The notes under the pieces: model-generated
Databases searched by the model: none
The model's input: the letters and a program-made list of their open reading frames with translations, nothing else
Told to the model about the DNA's origin: nothing
Program-made: the position numbers and the translations under genes
In this document: one piece after another, positions 32,493 through 45,396 of the stretch
Position numbering within the stretch: position 1 is the first letter of the stretch
How the letters are laid out: each line of letters opens with the position of its first letter
NCBI GenBank assembly: GCA_023974075.1
Contig: CM043808.1
Span: 25,241,578 to 25,305,577 of the forward strand
DNA length: 64,000 nucleotides
Source: Chaenocephalus aceratus
Lineage: Eukaryota > Chordata > Actinopteri > Perciformes > Channichthyidae
Reading direction: 5' to 3'

Positions 32493-33173
32493 CTTTGTGA
32501 TGGTGACGCGTATTGTGCGAGACCAAGAGACCTGTAGTTCACTCAGCGGTTTCACACAAAAAAAATTGTAACTTCACAGTTTTACGACACATTTTAATTT
32601 TTTTGACTTGCAAAATATTCTTTTAAATTGACAAACATCATATGTGTCATTCGTGGCACAATTCAAACGGGATCAAAAGATAACCTTTCTCTCTCCATTG
32701 ACTTCAATGTATAATTATCCGCTTCCGGGGTCCCATGGAGGCTCCCGGAAAGGGAGGGACTTCGCCTCTCTATAGAGAGGCGAAGTCACGCCCATCTACT
32801 TCTGGCCCATGGGACCCCGGAAGCGAAAAATTAACATTGAATTCAATGGAGAGAGAACACGTATCTTTTGATCCCGTTTGAATTGTGCCACGAACTACAC
32901 ATATGATGTTTGTCAATCTTAAACAATAAGTTCCATGTCAAAAAAGTCACATTTTGTCGTAAAACTGTTGAAATATAAGACTATGAAAAATACGCGACTA
33001 CAAAGACTACAAATCCCAAATCCCATTCTGGCTCGCGTAAGTGATGTCACAGGCGATAATTCTCCAAGTGGTTGCGACTCGTAATTAAAGCGAAGAAGAA
33101 GAAAAAGATCTCATAACCGATTTATTCCCTCCAATAAATAAGAGATTGCTAAAAATAAATTCACTTTTACAAG

Positions 33174-33281
33174 ATGCCTGTGTGCTTTGTACCAGGTTGT
33201 AATCACATAAGTGATCATACCACTTGCTCGTTCTATCGATTGCCGTCTGATGAAAGGACCAGGAGTCGCTGGTAATATCAG
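33174..33281 (+). pseudogene. THAP-domain first exon of transposon copy B
   Basis: Reads MPVCFVPGCNHISDHTTC then SFYRLPSDERTRSRW, without the stop seen in copy A, but a 9-bp loss relative to A after SRW creates a TAA just before the splice donor CAG|GTAATA. The THAP start (C-x4-C) is intact. Confidence 0.75.
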
Positions 33282-34230
33282 GTAATATACATGTTGTGCA
33301 TGGAACACAGTCAAGTTAGCTACCTAGCTAGTAGCGACGAGTAGCGAGCACGTTAGTTAGCATTACATTACTTAGCCTTGTCATTTTTAGTAGCCTTACC
33401 ATGAAGTTATTATTTTATTACATGAAGTAAGAGTAAGAGTAGATGGTAAGTATTTCGTGAAACATTTGAAGAGTAGCCTCCTGCGCCATCCACCGGGTGC
33501 TATGGAAGCAGTCAGGGAGAGTCGAAGGCAGGCAGGGAGCTTTGCATGACAGATTATTCTGGACGTGTTTCATTGTGATGACAGTAAGGGTGAGTCAATC
33601 TGTTTGTTGGAAAGACAGTAGTTGAGTGATTACTGAGAGAAAATTATTAGAAGAGATAATTATTCAAAGTGTTACTGTTGTGTTACTTTAAAGTGTTGTT
33701 ACTGCCCTTTTTCTCTTTTATTTCCTTTCCCTCACCTGTAACTGCTGAGACCCTGAGGAACATGCACACTGACCTGCTCTGGCAACCTGATTTCCACTGT
33801 ACGTAATAGTGTTTGGTTATGGTATATTATTTATATACATCAAAGGCACAATGCACCCCCCAGAGACACACATGTATTGAGTGTGATATTGTGCATAGGT
33901 CAAGTGAAATCATCTTTACACACTAGAAAACTGTAGGAGCGGCAACTTGTTTTGAAATTGAATTTTTAATATCCGAAAATGAAGTTGATCTGTTTTCTTT
34001 ATTCTTCTCTCTTCCCAGCTCCATCCATCACCGTGCTCTGTTCCTGCAGGTCCTGCTTGCTAATCATTATGCTCATATGTTTTCACACAATTACAAATAA
34101 AGTCAATGTATTGTATGACATGAAGTTGTGCTTCATTCGGAGTCAATAATACATTCATTCTGCCTTCAACTGCACAATGACTGTGGACTGCACCGACATC
34201 CATGTAGCTGCCCCCAGTAAGATGAACCAA

Positions 34231-34299
34231 GCAAAGAGGGTCACCATCATGCCCAAGGACATCCAGCTGGCCCGCTGCATCCGCGGAGAAAGGGCTTAG
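34231..34299 (+). pseudogene. Captured histone H3 3' end (copy B)
   Basis: Same 22-codon H3 C-terminus as at 30027-30095, with one replacement (the second arginine of LARRI is C, codon TGC) and GAA for GAG near the end. The shared upstream junction shows that both copies descend from a single capture. Confidence 0.9.
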
Positions 34300-34331
34300 A
34301 CTGACCTGAGACCAGCACACCCAAACACAAC

Positions 34332-34347
34332 GGCTCTTTTAAGAGCC
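34332..34347 (+). promoter_or_regulatory. Histone mRNA 3' stem-loop (copy B)
   Basis: GGCTCTTTTAAGAGCC, identical to copy A, followed by ACTACAG. The stem is perfectly paired. Confidence 0.92.
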
Positions 34348-35399
34348 ACTACAGTTTCAAAGAGTTGCAATCCTACGTTATTATAATGATTAAACTGGTT
34401 CATGTTTCACTTAGTTTACTGAACCGTGATGAATGAAAGAAATTAGTGAGGTCGTGGTTTAAATAAGTTACAAAGACATTAATATATGAGTAACAGGTCA
34501 GTGTAAACACAAGCTTCTGTCAATTATGGATCATTCAAACTATATACAAATAATATGTAATAACGTTCTAAAACAAGTATTCGGTATATTCCTTGATAGC
34601 TTTTGGAGAAGGTTGTTTTTAAGTTTACTAAAAATCTATCGTTTCAACTGTTTCACTTTATAAAAAGGAACAGGTGAGTAGAGCATCATTGAGTTTCTTA
34701 TTCTGTCAGTAAATTATCCAAATGAAATGTTTATCATTATTTTAGTCAACCCTAAACAAATTGATTGTACCTTTTTAATAATGACCTTACATGGTCGGCA
34801 AAGTTAAATTAACTTCAATCAAATCTGTTCTGAGAAAAAACTAATAAATGTTTAAAGATAGGAACTTGCCATCCCACTGAAAAACAGTCCGTAGAGATTT
34901 AAAGGCGTAGTTGTAGTTCAGTCCAACGTTTCATTTGGATTCATTTCTCCAACAGTCAACTATTTTCATAAAGAATATATATATTTTTCAAAGTCAACTT
35001 TATTGTCAATCTTACTCAGTTTGTGTTTATAGACAGAGAGATCAAAAAGACGTTTCCAACAATCCCAAATACGAAAAATTAAATTATACAATTTACAGAT
35101 ATGTAATGTATACAAATATATATATCCTATATACACCATCATGTATAATGATGGTGTATGATGTAGAAGGAAGTGTGGTAGATAACAAGTAAATATAGAG
35201 TTACATACAGATCCATGTTACAGCAAAAGATGGAATAACTAAGCACGCAGTATAATAATAATTACATGCAACAATTAAATAACTGCTCAGCGTCTCCACC
35301 ACAATCCCAATCTGCTGTCTCCTGTTTTCCTCCCCTCTGCATAACACCCCATCACACATACGAAACACAACGCAGAGTCTGAGGGTGTTAAGAGTATGT

Positions 35400-35720
35400 T
35401 TATTTAAATGTCCTCCTCTCTACTGGCCAACACAGGGAGCATATGCTGGGTGTAGAATTGTTCCAGGAGGAGGAGATTTCCATGCCATGCAGGGTCTTTG
35501 GGGATGAGGATGATGATCGCCTCCTTCGTGGTCCACACAACAAAGTAGCAGAGACTCCGGTCTGTGATGTGCAGCTGCCCTTGGACCTGGTGCCAGTATG
35601 GGTGATATATGACCCACCCTCCTCACGGAGACAGAAGGATGGTAACTGGACTGCCTCCGCGATGGTCATGTTCATGTCACCAAAATCCTTGAATCTACAC
35701 ACAGCAAATAAACTCAAATG
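35400..35720 (-). pseudogene. YqaJ exonuclease C-terminus, copy B
   Basis: Minus-strand frames read DFGDMNMTIAEAVQLPSFCL, then after a one-base shift YWHQVQGQLHITDRSLCYF, VVWTTKEA and LLLLEQFYTQHMLPVLASRE, ending at a TAA near 35404. The Q-x-Q-GQL segment is the conserved C-terminal helix region of YqaJ nucleases. The upstream SWIM and nuclease core are missing here but present in copy A. Confidence 0.72.
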
Positions 35721-35992
35721 ACACAACGAGATGTAAAAGGAGATCACACATACAGTATAGAATATACTGTGTATAGTCGATATAAAACTGGCCGCTTCAA
35801 TCTGAAGAGCAACTAAAACAAAACACGGGAGTTTACCTTGTTCTTGTGAACACTAATGTTATCCACAGCACACACAGACCACGAAGTTCTAAAGGAGAAC
35901 ACTAGTTACTGAAACAAAACACGTTAGTGTACCTTGTTAGCTAATGTTAGCTAGCTGACATTAACGTTACACATTGCACTCATATTACTCAC

Positions 35993-36158
35993 CAACATCT
36001 TGTAAAGCCGGTCCCGCTGCTCTTACAGAACCGACTAACTCCCCTTTCGTGTATGTACAGCTCTCAACGTGTCCAGACTTGTAGTGATTTTCACCTCGTT
36101 TTATACTTTTATTCTCATTCTGAAAGAAACAGGTGAAATGTGCTAACGTGACGGCCAT
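35993..36158 (-). pseudogene. First exon of the SWIM-YqaJ gene, copy B
   Basis: ATG at 36158 opens MAVTLAHFTCFFQNENKSIK and runs open to the donor GATGTTG|GTGAG at 35993, as in copy A. It is separated from the YqaJ C-terminal remnant by intron-like sequence containing GTTAGCTAATGTTAGCTAGC. Confidence 0.65.
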
Positions 36159-36438
36159 CTTTGTGATGGTGACGCGTATTGTGCGAGACCAAGAGACCTG
36201 TAGTTCACTCAGCGGTTTCACACAAAAAAATGTGTAACTTCACAGTTTTACGACACATTTTTATTTTTTTGACTTGCAAAATATTCTTTTAAATTGACAA
36301 ACATCATATGTGTCATTCGTGGCACAATTCAAACGGGATCAAAAGATAACCTTTCTCTCTCCATTGACTTCAATGTATAATTTTACGCTTCCGGGGTCCC
36401 ATGGAGGCTCCCGGAAAGGGAGGGACTTCGCCTCTCTA

Positions 36439-36983
36439 TAAGCGAGCTTAAAACCATAGCTGAGGATCTTGGCTCGAAATGCCTACGTCTGTTTCCGGTT
36501 ATTTTTATTTTGAAATTCAGTTCCTGACGGATGCCAAAAAAGCCCGAGATTATGGAATTAAACCAATAAATAAAAGCAAGGATAATTGAGTGTTATTGGT
36601 GAGTAAATAACAGTGTGTTATTTTGAAAAGAATAACAAATTAGAAGGAAAAAAAGATTTAAAAAATACAGATTTCAGTATCCTGAGGCTCTGAGCCCCAT
36701 TTCTTTTCCTCACAGACGGCAACAAAAGTCCGATATTATACGATTTCAAATAAAAGCAATAACTGTGGCTTGATATTGAGTAAGAACATGTTTTTATGAA
36801 CCACACAGCTTCCGGTCTTCCTCGACCCGACCGGAGAAAAAGACATGCTGCAGGCAGTAGAAATACATTGCTTTTAAAATCGTGCTGTGCAACACGAAAA
36901 AAAGGGGCAAATCGTGTTGGTGAACACGAATCAATAGATTAAAAATCGTTTTGGTGAACACGAAATGCCGTGAGACTGGGTTG
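36439..36983. mobile_element. Right end of the interrupted CAAC...GTTG long-TIR element
   Basis: Continues the element of 27763-28392 (AGCGAGCTTAAAACCATAGC) and ends GCCGTGAGACTGGGTTG at 36983. It carries AACACGAA repeats (CGTGTTGGTGAACACGAATC) that are the terminal part of the family, seen also at 51791-51900 and 54870-54959. Confidence 0.75.
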
Positions 36984-37196
36984 AATCATTACAAAACATA
37001 TCATATATATTATTCTGAAATGGACCAATCTGCACAATGACTACTTTTGGTATTTTAACTATATTTTGATAATACTTTTCTAATTTGAGTAACATTTTGA
37101 TTGCAGGACTTTTATTGTAACAGAGTAACACTCTGGTACTTCTACTTTTACTCAAGTACAATATCTGAGTACTTCTTCCACCTCTGTCTGATTTCA
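36984..37196. mobile_element. hAT MITE right-end fragment
   Basis: Ends ACTTCTTCCACCTCTG (37181-37196), preceded by CTTTTACTCAAGTACAATAT and AACAGAGTAACACTCTGG: the right end of the very common fish CAGAGGTGGAAGAAGTACTC hAT MITE. No left end was found. Confidence 0.7.
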
Positions 37197-37259
37197 AACT
37201 CTTCCATTAACACCCTGAGGAAGTTTGCAACTGTGTGTTTCACTTCACTTTGTTGTAAA

Positions 37260-37535
37260 TAAAACTGCAGCAGCTTGACCACAGAGCGTGAACGTTGTGA
37301 TCAGCTGATTTTGCGCAGTTCTCCAGTGTGTGCGCGGGCACAGAGGGTGCTCAGGGGAGTCTCCCACTGCAGCCAGTTGGCGGAGTTTTGGCACAATTCT
37401 GTTGTTCATACTGACATTAACCCTGTCTGCCTGTGCACACGGCGACCAACTCTGTTGTCCGGTAATCTAAGCCTCTGCCTCCTGTAAGCTTCACAGGTCC
37501 GTCGGTTATGTCCTGCGCGGCTCGGCCAGCACCCA
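37260..37535. repeat. Diverged copy of the GC-rich block of the GGGCTGTCAAA element
   Basis: ACCACAGAGCGTGAACGTTG, GCGCAGTTCTCCAGTG, CAGCCAGTTGGCGGAGTTTT and GTGCACACGGCGACCAACTC match 25385-25560 with many substitutions. No ends are visible. Confidence 0.65.
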
Positions 37536-38221
37536 GTTCAGTCAGTCACAGAAAGACCGAAGATTTTTTGCAGGGAGCGAAACGGCAACGTAGCTGCTTA
37601 ATGTCTTTGTTTTTTTTGTACATGTCTCGTAGTTTACTCCATTGACTGTTGACAAGAAACACGTGTAGACGAAATATGTGTTTTGTTTAGATGTTTTGAG
37701 GTACGCAAAAGGCGCGTTGTGAACAAGCAGCAAACTCTGGGGAAGAGCTGGGACGCTAATACGGAAGTGTCTCAAACTGCAGTTAATCTAGTGGCCAGTA
37801 GGAGCAGTCTGCAGAAGGGAGCAATTTCCATAGTACATAATACAAAATTAGAAGGAACAAATGATGAAACAATACAGATTTCAGCTTTCTGAGCCCCTAC
37901 TGTCCCCCTAACTGATGGCAACAAAAGTCCGACATTATTCAATTAAAATGAAGAAGTAAACACAATAAGTGTGGATTGATATTGAGTTAGAAAAAGGTTG
38001 ATAAACGCTGTGAGAATGGATCTGCGGAGAGCATTTTGCAGCGATCCCAACTCGTCTATTACCAACGTTCCATGCAAGTAAATGGGACTCCCTGATAGTT
38101 GAAACTCGACGCTAAAGGGGGGCCCCCCTTGCATTGGAAAGTGACGACAGGGACCCTGACATAACGTCAACATAGGGCGAGTTGGGAGTGAGAATGTGTT
38201 GCATAAACACCATATCCCAAC
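37536..38221. repeat. Mixed long-TIR family remnants, with one GTGTTG terminus
   Basis: 37910-37990 is a diverged copy of the family interior (GATGGCAACAAAAGTCCGAC, TGGATTGATATTGAG). At 38179-38201 GCGAGTTGGGAGTGAGAATG and TGTTG give another right terminus of the CAAC...TCTCAC type. A partly inverted partner CCCAACTCGTC is at 38037, so 38010-38201 may be a short MITE. Confidence 0.5.
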
Positions 38222-38996
38222 CAGGGTTTCCACTAGGATTTTTTCTCGCCGGTCAAATGTCCGGGCAGAATTTATTTTACCGGACAAATTTGAAACTTAC
38301 CGGTCATATTTCAATAATAATAATAAGAGTTGTGTAGCAGAGTTTCCGTTAGCAGGTAATTACCGGACTATGAGCAGATATGCTTCAGTTTAAAACTCAG
38401 TTCACGGGGCTCATTTTTATATTGCTTCAGTTTATAATCGTAACAGATCGAAAAATTCAGATTCATTTTTCAATACATTATTCCACAAACAACAAACAAC
38501 ATAATTATTACATTCAAACAAACTACTTGTAGTAGATAATGTACATTATTCAAAAGTTTACATTACATTTGAATAATAACACGGGAGAAATTCGGATCCT
38601 CTCTTTTCCTCTCTCCCTCCCTCTCTCTCCTGACAGCACGTCAGTTTCTCATGCAGCTCCTGCAGCTCGCTAAACAGAGGGCGGGACTTCAGGTGATTAT
38701 GCAGAGCTGCGTGTCTCGGTCAGACTAAGCAGCTGATCTGATCTCTCTCTCGCGTCCGGTTATACTTCACTCGCGTTTATGTCCATATCGATCAGATCCA
38801 GCTCTCCTGGTCGGCCTTTATAGAGAGCACCGATCAAACTATTAAGAGTGAATATCGGCCGATAATGACCGGTGGCCGATCGATCGGAGCCTCCCTAATT
38901 ATTACCAGACATTTTGACCGGCAGGTTTTGAATTTACCGGTTTTTAATAAATTTTACCAGCTAAAAACCGGTAATTACCGGCTAACGGAAACCCTG
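38222..38996. mobile_element. hAT MITE, CAGGGTTTCC type, 8-bp TSD
   Basis: Starts CAGGGTTTCC, ends GGAAACCCTG, and is flanked by ATCCCAAC at 38214-38221 and 38997-39004. Subterminal ACCGG motifs (TTACCGGTCATATTTC, AAAACCGGTAATTACCGGC) occur at both ends. No transposase. It is inserted in a segment of the long-TIR family (ATCCCAACGTGCATTGCGGC). Confidence 0.9.
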
Positions 38997-39075
38997 ATCC
39001 CAACGTGCATTGCGGCTAAAACATCCAATCACCGAGCTGAGGATCTTGCCTACGTCTGTTTCCGGTATTGTTTAT

Positions 39076-40310
39076 GACGGATGTATTTTGTTATGGAAAA
39101 GTGGGTGGGCATTGAGGGAAAAGCCCTGGAATGGTTCAGGTCATATTTGAAGGACAGAACTTTCTCTGTCAGCCTTGGTGACTCCGAGTCATCCTCTGCT
39201 CCACTCCTGTATGGGGTCCCACAGGGCTCAGTATTAGGCCCCCTGCTATTCTCCCTCTATTTGCTCCCTCGAGTCTTGGGTCCATTTTTAGAAAGCACGG
39301 CATCGCATTCCACTGCTATGCTGACGATAGCCAGATTTATGTCCCACTAACAAAGAAGGAGGGTTACCTAATTAGCCCACTGGTAAAGTGCCTTGATGAC
39401 ATAAAGGCCTGGATGGCGTGCAATTTCCTTAAACTCAATGAAGGAAAAACAGAAGTAATGGTTTTTGGTAGCACCACTGACACCACTTCTGTAGACCTGG
39501 GTCCCTTGAATCAGTACACCAAGCCCACCGTTACGAACCTTGGTATTAAAATGGACCGTGAACTCAAACTTGAGAGTCAGATTAAGTCGGTGGTAAAAAC
39601 GAGCTTTTATCACTTGAGGCAGCTAGCGAAAGTAAAACCTTTTCTCTCCAGACAGCAGTTTTAGACAGTAATCCATGCCTTTGTCACCACCCGGCTGGAC
39701 TACTGTAACTCTCTCTACATGGGGGTCAGTGGGTCCTCGCTCGCACGACTGCAGCGGGTGCAAAATGCTGCAGCAAGGCTCTTAACCGGCACACGGAAGT
39801 TTGACCACATTTCCCCTGTTTTAGCTTCTCTCCACTGGCTGCCAATTTATTTTAGGATCCATTTTAAATTATTTTATTTACTTTTAAATCCCTAAATGGC
39901 ATGACCCCACCATACCTTGCTGAGCTGCTACAGCACTACACGCCAAACCACCCTCTCAGGTCAGCGGACCAACTGCTCCTGAATGTGCCAAAAACAAGGT
40001 CAAAGCTCAGAGGGGACCGTTGCTTCTCTGTAGCGGCTCCCAAACTGTGGAACGCTCTGCCCCTGGAGATCAGACAGGCCTCCACAGTGCCTGCTTTTAA
40101 ATCGCTTCTTAAAACCCACCGCTTCTACTTAGCGTTTTAACATCTTTTAGAGTGTTGCTTTTTTTTGTATTTAAATTATTTTTTGTTTTTACTTGTACTT
40201 GTTTTATGGTGTGTGAGCTGAGCTGTGTTTTATCCATTTGCCTGTACAGCACTTTGGTCTGGAGGTTTTAAAGTGCTTTATAAATAAAGTTGTATTGTTA
40301 TACACACACA
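39076..40310 (+). pseudogene. L2-like LINE, RT C-terminal half, frameshifted
   Basis: Reading through three frames: WFRSYLKDRTFSVSL and GVPQGSVLGPLLF (RT block before the catalytic box), YADD visible only after a frame shift at about 39315, then FLKLNEGKTEVMVFG (39425), VTNLGIKMDRELKL, LAKVKPFLSRQ, and the C-terminal MTPPYLAELLQHY...RTRSKLRGD...FSVAAPKLWNALPLEIR (39901-40140). The 3' UTR ends in GCTTTATAAATAAAGTTGTA. These are hallmarks of L2-clade LINEs in fish. It is 5'-truncated and carries at least two frame changes and a TAG near 39664. Confidence 0.85.
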
Positions 40311-41700
40311 CATTCACATTTTAATCCTGGACTCGGACCAGAGTGCCAATTTTCGGGACTCGAGAAGAGACTGCGGTACTTTAGAGACTGCATCTGACGT
40401 GTTTGATGCGCCAGCATCCATGTGTACTACAACATGGATGTTTAATAAGAACGAGGGATACCTGTAAACTCATCTAGAGACTCTGCACTGTGCTCTGATG
40501 CCGTTGTTTATGCTTTATGAACGTGGACAACAGAGAAATATATAGGCTACTTCATGACCAAAGTTGGAATTGAAATAAAAAAGGAAAGTGAAACTTATGC
40601 TCGTCAGTCGTCACCCTCTGGTGCACATTAATACAAATGATCCCAATACATATATGAACTAAAGATCTTAAAATAAATACAAATGTATTTATTATAAACG
40701 TTAGTCCTTAAAATCTATCACTGTATACATCACCATTCAAACATCTTTTAAAAGTTTAACAAACCGCACATAGCTCAGTAAAGACTGAGATGTTGACTTT
40801 ATTTGATCATTTCAGTAAAAACTAAAGTTCATATCTCTCTTTTTGATTATAATACTGATGAACGGTCAAAACAAAGCACTTTGGCAACTTACCACGTTTT
40901 AAAATGCTTAATAAGCACCGTAACTTGAATGATATAATTTCTCGGTCATTTCAGTGAACGGCCAGCTAACTGTTGTGTGACGGAAAATGCATTGTGGGGC
41001 AGCACTTTTTCCTCTCGTCAAGGGCGGTCCAGTGGTTCCTAAGCTAAAAGGAGGTTATAAAGGAAGTTTGAAACCTCCTTTCCTATCTAGAGCATTCGAT
41101 CGGCACTTATCATGGCTGCCACTGAGGGACTTCTGGGTCATTCCACTCCGTTAGGAAGGTTCCCAAGCTAAATGGACTATTCGACTTCAGCCCTAGTCTA
41201 TAGTGGATGAGTCCTCTGTTGTAGAAAGGGGTCTCAAAGCTGCCGTCACTGTATCGCTAAAGAGAAGTCCTCCACTGCTTCACCAAAAACCACCCAGTGG
41301 TACTTTATCTGTCCGCGGTTGTAAGCAGTGGCGAAATGACTGGCTTCACATTTCCTGTGTAAATATGACAGCGTTAAAGAAAGTCTCTGTCATTTCATTA
41401 CATGTATTGTTTTAAAGTGTGAGAAACACGATGGTCGTTAGCTTCAACCGGGGACACAGAATTTGACAGATAGCAGAATAAGCTGAAACACTAGTACAGA
41501 CATGCTATACATCGCCAACAATTGAACAAACGGCACCTGGACTGTAAGCAGGAAGAGATAAACTTTGTATGCAGTTTTTATGCACATTTGAAGTTCTGGT
41601 TTTTAAACTCAGTGAGCATTTTCAAGTATTTGAGGGTTGTCTTGCTCCATTGGCTGTGAATGCTCCAAGGTTTGTTGCGTAAAGGCGGAAGTGACTACAT
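40311..41700. other. Intergenic, no gene recognised
   Basis: Between the L2 remnant and the 3' end of the zpax-like gene. A pair of similar phrases CCAGTGGTTCCTAAGCTAAA (41030) and AAGGTTCCCAAGCTAAATGG (41156) suggests a small element of about 150 bp, without a target duplication. The frames at 41203-41415 and 41637-41845 resemble nothing. Confidence 0.45.
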
Positions 41701-41704
41701 GCAA

Positions 41705-41725
41705 TGTGGCTTTTATTTATTCGTT
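41705..41725 (-). terminator. Likely polyadenylation signals of the zpax-like gene
   Basis: On the minus strand GAATAAATAAAAGCC gives overlapping AATAAA signals about 165 bp after the stop codon at 41883-41885, a reasonable 3' UTR length. Confidence 0.55.
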
Positions 41726-43884
41726 TATTTTTCTCAAAATACACGAGTCGTTATTGTCATCCATCAATATAAAAGGCAGTACAGTACATTCATTAATAAA
41801 ACGGTTCCCCTGGTCCCAAACAAAACAATGAACAAATGTACATAAGTTGCAAACGACAAAATGTAAACACTTCAGAAAATATTCAGAGGTTAGACAGAAT
41901 AATTGCCCCAGACGAGATTTGCCTTTGGCGTGTTGAGTCGGTGCTTCTTCGCTCTGCAAAACAAGTAAAGATTACCAACTGCACATCCAGATCGACTACA
42001 TTTGTTCAGACTCGGTCACTTACCCTTTTTTACACCTGCAGGTCTTGAGTAGCTCTGACCTGGAGGATGCACACACTGGCCCCTGCAGGAACCATCTGCC
42101 TGGCTGCTTGCGTCACAAATCACTGCATCACAGTGGACATAAATCTGTGGATGGACAGGATGATTTATAACACATGGCTACATGCAGCAGTGGCCAAAAG
42201 ACTCCAGATTTGGATTTTACAAGTCTTACCTGGTCTTTCAGAACCTCGTCATCTTTAGTGAAAGTGAACATCTTTACAGAGAAGCGCTTGATGTGGGACG
42301 GGACTAAAACTCTGGAGTCACTCACAACGGGATGGAAAATTGTTGAATAGCTGTCATCGCGATTCTCACAGCTAGTGAAGGAATTCGAAAGTTAATAAAG
42401 CAGCAGTTAAACAAATGAAATTAGAATGCTTTTTAGTGGACAATTAAGACAGTGTTAACACAACTCACTTCTGACCAAAGGTCTCTGTCGAGAACATGTA
42501 GTAGTTCGTTTTGCACAACATTACCTGTCCACAATGATGTCCCAGCTTGGCAGCGATGTCCTATCTTCATAAAGGGTTGCCCAACAGTTTTCAGCAATGA
42601 CTTCCAAGTGCGGGTCGGTAAGAATAGCATCAGCTCAACCTCAAAATACAGAGGCTGCTGCAGATATTTCACCACTGGATAATCCTCTGCTTGGTAGAAA
42701 GAGCTCGTAGGATGGATCTGCAGGAGAAGAGTCCCGTTAGAGAAAGGAGGCCTGGACATTTACAGTGTTTTGTATGCATGAACAAAAGTTGTAAAATTCC
42801 CACCATGCCTTGGAGAAGCCTCATCTGCACCATCAGCTGCCCGGTTGCCGATCTCTGCAGCAGGCTCATAGGTTCTTGTTTAGCGCTGAAGGCAACAGTC
42901 TGCGTCTCATTGACCACATAGAAGCAGGAAATGGTTTGCCTATTAGGGAAACAATTAAAATATATAAATGCATACATTGATGCATTGGAGGTGTTCATCT
43001 CCAATTATACAGAATCAAATATTTTACCTGTAATAATGATCAACTGGTGATGTGTTGGCTGCTCCTTTGGCGTGTGTTGTAAAGACAGGCGGATCTCATT
43101 TTCATACATCATGTAGTCGTCAAAGAACTATTTAAAAAAACAAAACATTAACATTAACAAAAAACCCTTTTGATATTTAAATGTAATTCACACTCACCGT
43201 TCTGGTGGTTCCACAGGTATCCACACTGAAGGAGAAATATGCAAAGCGATCGTCGCTGAACTGTGGTGTGCAGGACTGGTCCTTTAGTGTAAGCTGACTT
43301 GGCTTCAGATTACGAGTCGATTCAACCTTCACAGCCACAGCGGTCATTGTGCATTGGGGTGGCACTCTGGAGGAAGAAGCAGGCAATGTGTAAAGAAACA
43401 CAAATCCATCAATTAAAGCAGCAACTATACTTACATGTTCCATCTTACCTGTTGCTTTTAAGGGGAAAGTAGCAAGCCAGATAGAGATCAGCAAGCATCC
43501 AGTCGTTTGCACGATCCAACAGAAGCAGGTCAATTCTGGATTTGACTGATTCTGCAGTGAGCAGCTGTGGAAAAGAAAGTAAAGTTACGCCAATGCAGAA
43601 GATCTACAGATGTAGCACTCCAGATCAGACTCAAATGGGTGTGTCCCAGTCAAAAGCCCAGGGATGCCAGTGGCTGGGGGTGTTGCCAAATTGCTAGAGG
43701 GCGTTGCCCAATTTCCCTATTTGTTCAATTACAGGATTTAACCATGAGATGGCGCTTCATTCACAAAATACACAATGGGTGTTGTAGAAACATCAATATT
43801 TTAGATCAAATAAAGTATATAGTTTGCTTTATGCAGTATATTTCCTGTAATATTGTACAGTAGATTGAAGTAAATCAACGTATA

Positions 43885-44200
43885 CATTAAGATAAGATGG
43901 ACCTTTATTAATCCCGTGGGGAAATTCAGTAGTTCAAACAGCAACAGAGTGAGAGTGAAAAACAGGACAGCACAGATTCCACACAGATTAATACAATCAA
44001 AAATAAGATGAGCGATAAAAATAATAATGAGAAACTATGAAATAAGAAATGAATAAAACTAAAATGATCATCATATCATATATTATAATGTATTGTATTA
44101 TTAAGTAATATCATACATTAAACCCCATTATAGCAGATGCCACATTGAATGGAATGAACACATGTATGCATCAATAATGACAGGTATTTCTAAATACAAG
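43885..44200 (-). repeat. Antisense LINE 3' tail
   Basis: AAGATAAGATGGACCTTTAT and TAATCCCGTGGGGAAATTC read antisense as the 3' end of a fish LINE, followed by AT-rich UTR. A related tail is at 55765-55810. Confidence 0.55.
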
Positions 44201-44229
44201 TTGTAAAAAATACTTATATGTATTTAATA

Positions 44230-45396
44230 TTAACCCTTTGGAGTCGACCGTCACGCCGGCGTGATCAGATCACATGACCTGTTCAAGCCGGTGCCGCATA
44301 AAAAACAGTCCGGACAACATTGCCGTGTATTTCTGTCGAAAGTACTGGCTTGAAACTATATCCCAGTCTTAGTTTCATGCAAAAGACCCAGTAAACACGG
44401 AGATATAAAGTAATAGATATATTTCAGAAGTATGAATAATGGAAGCACATATTTTAATATCTTCGCCGCATTTTACGAAACGGAAAATACTGGAAACTGT
44501 AGATTCTGCTCAACAGGATGTATTTACCAGGGAGGGGGTGAGGTAATCAGTTAAACGGAGTAGTGATACGAAACGAGACGACAAAGAGACGAAGAGGGAC
44601 GGCGGGAAACCGAAGAGAGAAGAGAGACGCGGGAAATGGAGACGAAGATATACGAAGACAGGCGGCGGGAGACGAAGAGAGGCTGCGGAGACTGCGATTG
44701 AAGTGAAGGAGTGACAGACAAACATTGAGAATTTAGATATATTTGAGTTTTGAAGACTCAACTATGAGGAAGGGAAAACTCTGGAACGGAGTCAAGCTTA
44801 AGCGTGTTTTTGACAGAGGAGGAGGAGGAATCTGTGTCGTAGTTGACAGAAACCGCTTTGAAGCGTGGCACAGATAAAGATAGAAAAAAACCGATTTTGG
44901 TAAATGTGTATATATATATATAATAACACTTTTGCCTTATCAGAATGAAATCCCATGCTACCTCAATCAAACTTTCACATTATCATAGTCACATCCCATG
45001 TATATATTTCCAGCTTTTAAATGGTTTTGTTGTGTATGTTTGTGTTATCAAAAATAACATCATTTTCAAAATCTGTTTTTACGTGTTTTTTGTGATTTTG
45101 GGGTCCAACATGTTCATATAGTAGAAGATCACTGCTCTAAACAAAGTCAAAAATCCTACATCCAAACGAAATAAATATAATTAATTATGATGAATACGTT
45201 AAGTCTTGTTCATTGTTTTTCACTTTTATTAAATGTTTGATATTTCCGGGATGGAGGAATTGTGGACATTCAAAATGCAGCATATTTTCACTCTTACACA
45301 CATATATTCTCCTTTTGCTCTCATGCGAAATCTACTAAAAGAAAGTATGTCATGTATATCTAGTTTTCGTTGAGACGAGACGGACTAAGGTGTTAA
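44230..45396. mobile_element. Candidate piggyBac-like non-autonomous element
   Basis: TTAA at 44230-44233 is followed by CCCTTTGGAGTCGACCGTC. On the other side, CGGACTAAGGTG precedes TTAA at 45393-45396, whose reverse complement begins TTAACACCTTAG. The TTAA duplications and the partly matching ends suggest piggyBac. The interior has no transposase; its frames (44510-44970) are low-complexity. The inverted repeat is weak, so this is tentative. Confidence 0.4.

Larger units (their letters stand above)
32773..36438 (+). mobile_element. ISL2EU-like DNA transposon, copy B
   Basis: Starts TAGAGAGGCGAAGTC directly after the last base of copy A and ends CTTCGCCTCTCTA at 36438. It is in the same orientation as copy A and shares nearly all its non-coding sequence, the THAP exon (33174-33281), the histone H3 piece (34231-34299) and exon 1 of the minus gene (35993-36158). 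It differs by a deletion of the SWIM and YqaJ core and keeps instead the YqaJ C-terminus (35400-35700). A and B are therefore complementary deletion derivatives. Confidence 0.78.

Noticed and set aside
44510..44970. A piggyBac transposase in the 44230-45396 element
   Set aside because: The frames are serine- or arginine-rich low complexity and lack the DDD catalytic motifs.
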